From Caulobacterales bacterium RIFCSPHIGHO2_01_FULL_70_19 (GTDB lineage Bacteria > Pseudomonadota > Alphaproteobacteria > Caulobacterales > Caulobacteraceae), in the NCBI GenBank assembly GCA_001794825.1, contig MGLK01000013.1, positions 1-38,609 on the forward strand: DNA of 38,609 nucleotides, in the 5' to 3' direction. A program made the position numbers and the translations under genes. Below are positions 34,902 through 38,609 of this stretch, in pieces. Each line of letters starts with the position of its first letter. Position 1 is the stretch's first letter. Below the pieces are notes generated by a model, which saw only the letters and a program-made list of their open reading frames with translations, had not been told where the DNA came from and searched no databases.

Positions 34902-36023
34902 TTGCCGACTCCCTCGCAGACGCGCGCGACCCCGACTGCCGATCATGTGGCCCGGATCCGGCCCGCGACGGCGGCGGCGCTGTTCGGCGCGTTGCTGGGA
35001 CTGGGCGTCGGCGGAGCCTGGCTGGGCGGGGCGGCGGCCAAGGCCTCGACCCTGCGGGCCCAGGCCGAGCGCATCGAGGGGGCCACCGCCGCCGGCTTCA
35101 CCGAGGAGGCGCTGGCCGCGGCCGCCGGCGGACTGGACGAAAGCGCCCTGGCCATCGCCCGCCGCCACGACCCCTACACCGTCGCCGGGTCCGCCCGGCG
35201 CGACCGACAGGCCGAATTGCTCACCGCCCGCCTGGAGCAGCTGCGCGCCGGAGCGGCCGAAGGCGGACTGCGCCGGGTCAGCCTGAGCGGCCCCACGGCG
35301 GCCGAACCCTTCCGCCTCGGCACCGCGCTGGACGCCTCGCGCGATCTCGAATGCCTGACCCAGGCCGCCTACTACGAGGCCCGCGGCGAAGGTCGCGACG
35401 GGATGCGCGCCGTGGTCCAGGTGGTGCTCAACCGTGTCCGCCATCCCGCCTTCCCCAACAGCGTCTGCGGCGTGGTCTTCCAGGGCGCGGGCCGCCGCAC
35501 GGGCTGTCAGTTCAGCTTCACCTGCGACGGGTCGATGCGCGGCCGCGTCAACCGGGCGGCGTGGAACCGCGCCCGCGAGATCGCCTCCGCCGGCCTGTCC
35601 GGCGAGGTGTACGGCCGGGTCGGCAACGCCACCCATTTCCACACCACGGCGGTGGCGCCGGGCTGGCGGCACACCCTGGTCCGTGTGGGACAGGTCGGCG
35701 ACCACCTGTTCTACCGTTTCGGCGGCCGCGCCGGCTCGCGTGGAGCCTTCTCCTACGCCGCCGCGCGTCCCTCGGTCGACGCCGAGGCTCCGCGTCTCGT
35801 GCAGGCCAGTCTGGATCCCACGGGAGCGGTCCGCGAAGCGGGGGCCGTGGCCTACAACCTGCTGCTCGCCCAGGAGGGCCGCGCCCCGGCCGAGGCGCCG
35901 GCGGCCCAGCCGGTTGCGTCCGTGCCCGAGGCGTCTGTCCCGACCCCGGCGACCCCCGCCCGGCCGGCTGCGGCCCGGCCGGCGGCCGTCCAGGTCGAGA
36001 CCGCGGACACCCCGACCACCTGA
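34902..36023 (+). CDS. SleB-family cell wall hydrolase (copy 2)
   Basis: This is a second peptidoglycan hydrolase of the SleB/Hydrolase_2 family. The start is best placed at a TTG (34902) with AGGA eight bases upstream, giving 373 residues; the open frame extends to an ATG at 34650, but that would cross the promoter. A GTG at 34946 is an alternative. A single N-terminal membrane span (ATAAALFGALLGLGVGGAWL) is followed by a helical region, then the catalytic domain: CLTQAAYYEARGEGRDGMRA, VVLNRVRHPAFPNSVCGVVF, TGCQFSFTCDGS, VGNATHFHTTAV. The C-terminal 70 residues are Pro/Ala-rich. The catalytic domain is clearly paralogous to the gene at 28260-29438, but the flanks differ. Confidence 0.88.
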   Translation: MPTPSQTRATPTADHVARIRPATAAALFGALLGLGVGGAWLGGAAAKASTLRAQAERIEGATAAGFTEEALAAAAGGLDESALAIARRHDPYTVAGSARRDRQAELLTARLEQLRAGAAEGGLRRVSLSGPTAAEPFRLGTALDASRDLECLTQAAYYEARGEGRDGMRAVVQVVLNRVRHPAFPNSVCGVVFQGAGRRTGCQFSFTCDGSMRGRVNRAAWNRAREIASAGLSGEVYGRVGNATHFHTTAVAPGWRHTLVRVGQVGDHLFYRFGGRAGSRGAFSYAAARPSVDAEAPRLVQASLDPTGAVREAGAVAYNLLLAQEGRAPAEAPAAQPVASVPEASVPTPATPARPAAARPAAVQVETADTPTT

Positions 36024-36028
36024 GGCCG

Positions 36029-36259
36029 TCAGGCGTCGCGATGACCCTTCGACGAGCGCCGGTCGTCGATGTGGCTGTGCTTGAGGTCGCGCTCGCCGCC
36101 GCCGCCCGAGATCTTGCTGTTGCGCGGATTGGTCGGACCGCCCTCGCGCGGGTCCTCGAACGCGGGCGGCTCCTGCTTCGCGTTCTGATGGCTCGAGCCC
36201 GGGCCGCCCCAGCGCTTCTCGTCGACCGGCTCCGGCGTGTGCTGGTTGTTGTCGGTCAT
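36029..36259 (-). CDS. Small hydrophilic protein, 76 aa
   Basis: The protein is unrecognised. It begins MTDNNQHTPEPVDEKRWGGP and is rich in Gly, Pro, Asn, His and charged residues with almost no hydrophobic core, so it is probably disordered. The start is supported by AGGA nine bases upstream, inside the end of the preceding gene. It lies two bases after the stop of a second small hydrophilic gene, so the two form an operon. Its stop is five bases from the convergent stop of SleB copy 2. Confidence 0.7.
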   Translation of the reverse strand: MTDNNQHTPEPVDEKRWGGPGSSHQNAKQEPPAFEDPREGGPTNPRNSKISGGGGERDLKHSHIDDRRSSKGHRDA

Positions 36260-36261
36260 GA

Positions 36262-36477
36262 TCAGCGGTCCTGCTGGTAGCCCTGGTGGGTGGTGTTCTG
36301 CTTGATGTCGCCGAACCGGCCCTGCTGGGCGGTGTTGACGTCGGCGTCGCCGGGCTGGCCGGTGCGGACGTTGGTGTGCAGGTCGCGGCGATCCGCGTCC
36401 TCCGCCTGCGTCTGGCTCTGGGCGCCCTTGTCGGCGTAGCTGCGCTGCTCTTTCGGAATCTTCGGGGCGTGGCTCAT
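36262..36477 (-). CDS. Small hydrophilic protein, 71 aa
   Basis: The protein is unrecognised. It begins MSHAPKIPKEQRSYADKGAQ and ends NTTHQGYQQDR. It is rich in Gln, Asp, Asn and Thr, has no hydrophobic segment and is likely disordered, in the manner of small stress-related hydrophilic proteins. AGGAG six bases before the ATG is a strong ribosome site and selects this start over a longer frame that runs antisense-like through nadC. It is the first gene of a two-gene operon with the 76-residue protein and lies 68 bases downstream of nadC on the same strand. Confidence 0.75.
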   Translation of the reverse strand: MSHAPKIPKEQRSYADKGAQSQTQAEDADRRDLHTNVRTGQPGDADVNTAQQGRFGDIKQNTTHQGYQQDR

Positions 36478-36545
36478 GGTCGTCTCCTTCCGTTGGAAGG
36501 GAAACCGCCCGGCCGGGCCCTCGTTCCGTAGCGCCGTTCGACCGT

Positions 36546-37424
36546 TCAGGCCGGCAGGGCGTCGAGTCCGATGTCGAGCGACGGCGCCGAATGGGTCAGG
36601 GCTCCGACCGAGATCACGTCCACGCCGGTCTCCGCGATGCCGCGGACCGTGTCGAGGCTGACGCCGCCGGACGCTTCCAGCACGGGGCGCGCCGGCCGGT
36701 CCGTCACCCGCGCGACGGCCTCGCGCAGCATCGGCAGGGTGAAGTTGTCGAGCATGATCACGTCGGGACGCTCGGCCAGGGCCTCGTCCAGCTGATCCAG
36801 TCCGTCGACCTCGACCTCGACCTTCATCAGGTGTCCGGCGGCGGCGCGGGCCCGGCGCACCGCCTCCCCTACCCCGCCGCAGACGGCGACGTGGTTGTCC
36901 TTGATCAGGATGGCGTCGTCGAGGCCGAAGCGGTGATTGAGGCCGCCGCCGCACAGCACGGCGTGCTTCTCGAGCGCGCGCAGGCCGGGCGTGGTCTTGC
37001 GGGTGTCGGCGATGCGCACGCCGGTTCCGGCCACGGCCTCGACATAGGTCCGCGTCAGGGTGCCGATGCCGCACAGCCGGCCGAGCAGGTTGAGCGCGGT
37101 GCGCTCGGCCGCCAGCAGGGCGCGGGCGTCGGCCTCCACCTCCACCAGGGTCGCCCCGGCCTCGAAGGTCGCGCCGTCGCGCAGGCGCTGCTCGACCGCC
37201 GCCCCGGGATCAAGGATCCGCGCCGCCAGCCGCACGCAGTCCACCCCGGCCAGCACGCCGGGCTTGCGGGCGACGAAGGCGGCCCGCAGGCGCGAGCCCT
37301 CCGGAATGCACGCCCGGGCGGTGACGTCGCCGGTCCGGCCCAGATCCTCGGCCAGCGCCAGCCGCACGACGGGCTCGATCAGCAGGTCAGGCAGCGACGG
37401 GATCATCCGGACCTCGGGCATCAT
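36546..37424 (-). CDS. nadC: Nicotinate-nucleotide pyrophosphorylase (quinolinate phosphoribosyltransferase)
   Basis: NadC converts quinolinate and PRPP to nicotinate mononucleotide in de novo NAD synthesis. The 292-residue protein has the N-terminal open-face domain (ALAEDLGRTGDVTARACIP) and the barrel with the substrate-binding ADTRKTTPGLRALEKHAVLC, GGGLNHRFGLDDAILIKDNH, KVEVEVDGLDQLDEAL, IMLDNFTLP and the phosphate-binding LEASGGVSLDTV. The start chosen is the ATG at 37422-37424, which overlaps the nadB stop by four bases (ATGA); an adjacent second ATG is also possible. The nadB-nadC coupling fits the pathway order. Confidence 0.97.
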   Translation of the reverse strand: MMPEVRMIPSLPDLLIEPVVRLALAEDLGRTGDVTARACIPEGSRLRAAFVARKPGVLAGVDCVRLAARILDPGAAVEQRLRDGATFEAGATLVEVEADARALLAAERTALNLLGRLCGIGTLTRTYVEAVAGTGVRIADTRKTTPGLRALEKHAVLCGGGLNHRFGLDDAILIKDNHVAVCGGVGEAVRRARAAAGHLMKVEVEVDGLDQLDEALAERPDVIMLDNFTLPMLREAVARVTDRPARPVLEASGGVSLDTVRGIAETGVDVISVGALTHSAPSLDIGLDALPA

Positions 37425-38609
37425 TCGGCGGGGACGAGAGCGGGTTTGCGCAGCCGGGTGTGGCGGGCCTCGGCCGCGGGCTCGGGGAAGTCGGCGCGAT
37501 AGTGGCCGCCGCGGCTCTCGCGCCGGTCCAGCGCCGCCCCGGCGATCAGGCGTGCGGCCACCGACGGCAGGGCCGGGACGCGGCCGGCGTCCAGCTGGTC
37601 GAGGGTGGCGATCAGGTTGGTCAGCCCCGGACCGGTGCGGATCACGCCGGCCAGCTCGCTCATCGCCAGACGCAGGCGGGCCAGGGGCCGGGGCGGCAGG
37701 TCCGGCGCGGGCGGACGCGCGGGGAGGACGCGGGCCCGGGCGACGGTCTCCGTCGCGGCGGCGCGGCCGGCGCGACGGCCGAAGGCGGCGGCCTCGAGCA
37801 GGGAGTTGGAGGCCAGCCGGTTGGCCCCGTGCACCCCGGTCGCGGCGCATTCCCCCACCGCGAACAGGCCCGGCAGGGTGGTGCGGCCGTCGAGGTCGGC
37901 GGCGATGCCGCCCATGTGGTAGTGGGCCGCGGCGGCGACCGGGATCGGCTGCTCGCGCGGGTCGAGGCCGGCGCGCATGCAGGCGGCGAACACCGCCGGG
38001 AAGGATTCGGGAAATTCCGCGCCCACGGCCGCGCGGGCGTCGAGGAAGGCGCCGCGACCGTCGCTGCGGGCCGCGTGGACCGCCCGGGCGACCACATCGC
38101 GGGGGGCGAGGTCGGCGTCGGGAGCGTCGCCAAGGAGGAAGGCGCCGGTGCGGTCGACCAGCCGGGCCCCCTCGCCTCGCAGGGCCTCGGTGGCCAGCGG
38201 CATGGGGTCGAGGCCGACGTCGATCGCCGTCGGATGGAACTGGACGAACTCGGGATCGAGGATCTCGGCTCCGGCCTGCCAGGCCAGGGCCATGCCTTCG
38301 CCGAGCAGGGCCGTCGGCGTGGTGGTGCGCGCGTACAGGCCGCCGGCGCCGCCGGTCGCCAGCACCACGGCCGGGGCGATGACCTCCACCAGCCGGCCGC
38401 CGCGTTCGATCAGGGCGCCGCGGACCCGGCCGTCGGCGTCCTGCAGCAGGCCGCGCAGGCGGGCGTCCTCCCAGACCTGCACATGCGGCGCGGCGCGCAC
38501 GGCCGCGACCAGGGCGGAGAGGATGGCCCGGCCGGCGCCGTCGCCGCCGACCCGGGCGACGCGGGCGCGCGAGTGGGCCGCCTCGCGGCTGACGGCGAAG
38601 CCGCCGGCG
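37421..38609 (-). CDS. nadB: L-aspartate oxidase NadB (partial, N-terminus missing)
   Basis: NadB oxidises L-aspartate to iminoaspartate, which NadA condenses to quinolinate. About 396 residues are present, entering at the right edge in the conserved SREAAHSRARV segment; the N-terminal FAD-binding part lies outside. Visible motifs are VLATGGAGGLYARTT (FAD domain), EFVQFHPTAI, the HYHMGGIAADLDGRTTLPGL segment, and FAVGECAATGVHGANRLASN followed by SLLEA, all characteristic of the succinate dehydrogenase/aspartate oxidase flavoprotein family. The reading frame is open to the edge, so the apparent GTG start at 38500 is not used. The stop overlaps the nadC start by four bases. Confidence 0.97.
   Translation of the reverse strand, partial: AGGFAVSREAAHSRARVARVGGDGAGRAILSALVAAVRAAPHVQVWEDARLRGLLQDADGRVRGALIERGGRLVEVIAPAVVLATGGAGGLYARTTTPTALLGEGMALAWQAGAEILDPEFVQFHPTAIDVGLDPMPLATEALRGEGARLVDRTGAFLLGDAPDADLAPRDVVARAVHAARSDGRGAFLDARAAVGAEFPESFPAVFAACMRAGLDPREQPIPVAAAAHYHMGGIAADLDGRTTLPGLFAVGECAATGVHGANRLASNSLLEAAAFGRRAGRAAATETVARARVLPARPPAPDLPPRPLARLRLAMSELAGVIRTGPGLTNLIATLDQLDAGRVPALPSVAARLIAGAALDRRESRGGHYRADFPEPAAEARHTRLRKPALVPAE

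Noticed and set aside
36019..36033. CCTGA-GGCCG-TCAGG hairpin between SleB copy 2 and the 76-residue gene
   Set aside because: The symmetry comes mostly from two convergent TGA stop codons, and the stem is only five base pairs.

Overview
The window is GC-rich DNA from an alphaproteobacterium, most likely a member of the Caulobacteraceae (Caulobacter/Brevundimonas group). This is inferred from the strong GC bias at third codon positions, the dnaG-rpoD, carA, carB, greA-ELM1 and trxB set, a large TonB-dependent receptor, HWE kinase signalling, and Caulobacter-like promoter and cell-cycle motifs. No rRNA, tRNA, CRISPR array, insertion sequence or prophage was recognised. It looks like ordinary, tightly packed chromosome with stop codons often overlapping between neighbours.

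Left part (1-9856): a reverse-strand dnaG-rpoD pair (rpoD runs off the left edge) is preceded by an unusually AT-rich control region. That region holds a CtrA-like site, two GANTC sites and a pair of facing DnaA-box-like sequences. The encoded primase has lost all four zinc ligands of its N-terminal domain. Next come a small forward gene, carA, and a possible reverse-strand unit of an unknown protein, a Rieske oxygenase and an APC permease. A HAD phosphatase and a sulfotransferase-like gene overlap tail to tail.

Middle part (9922-24961): a TonB-dependent receptor with a strong terminator is divergent from carB. Then follow an exported M20 peptidase and a small HTH protein. A reverse-strand operon, selD-mnmH-transporter, follows; it makes selenophosphate, uses it for tRNA 2-selenouridine, and includes a divergent DAACS-family carrier that may import a selenium compound. 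A GST, a small membrane protein, greA and a translationally coupled ELM1-family gene follow.

Right part (24791-38609): two small or exported unknown proteins and trxB precede a signalling and cell-wall block. That block holds a receiver protein, a PAS-HWE kinase, a SleB-type wall hydrolase and a 1348-residue hybrid kinase with five PAS domains and one GAF domain. After a coiled-coil DUF6481-like gene and a small lipoprotein comes a second SleB-type hydrolase, apparently with a TTG start and a good Caulobacter-type promoter. Two tiny hydrophilic proteins form a reverse-strand pair, and the window ends in nadC and a truncated nadB.

No wholly new multi-gene defence or biosynthetic system is evident. 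The most interesting leads are the dnaG control region with its zinc-less primase, the transporter inside the selenium operon, the SleB paralogue pair, and a compensatory hairpin pair upstream of the hybrid kinase.
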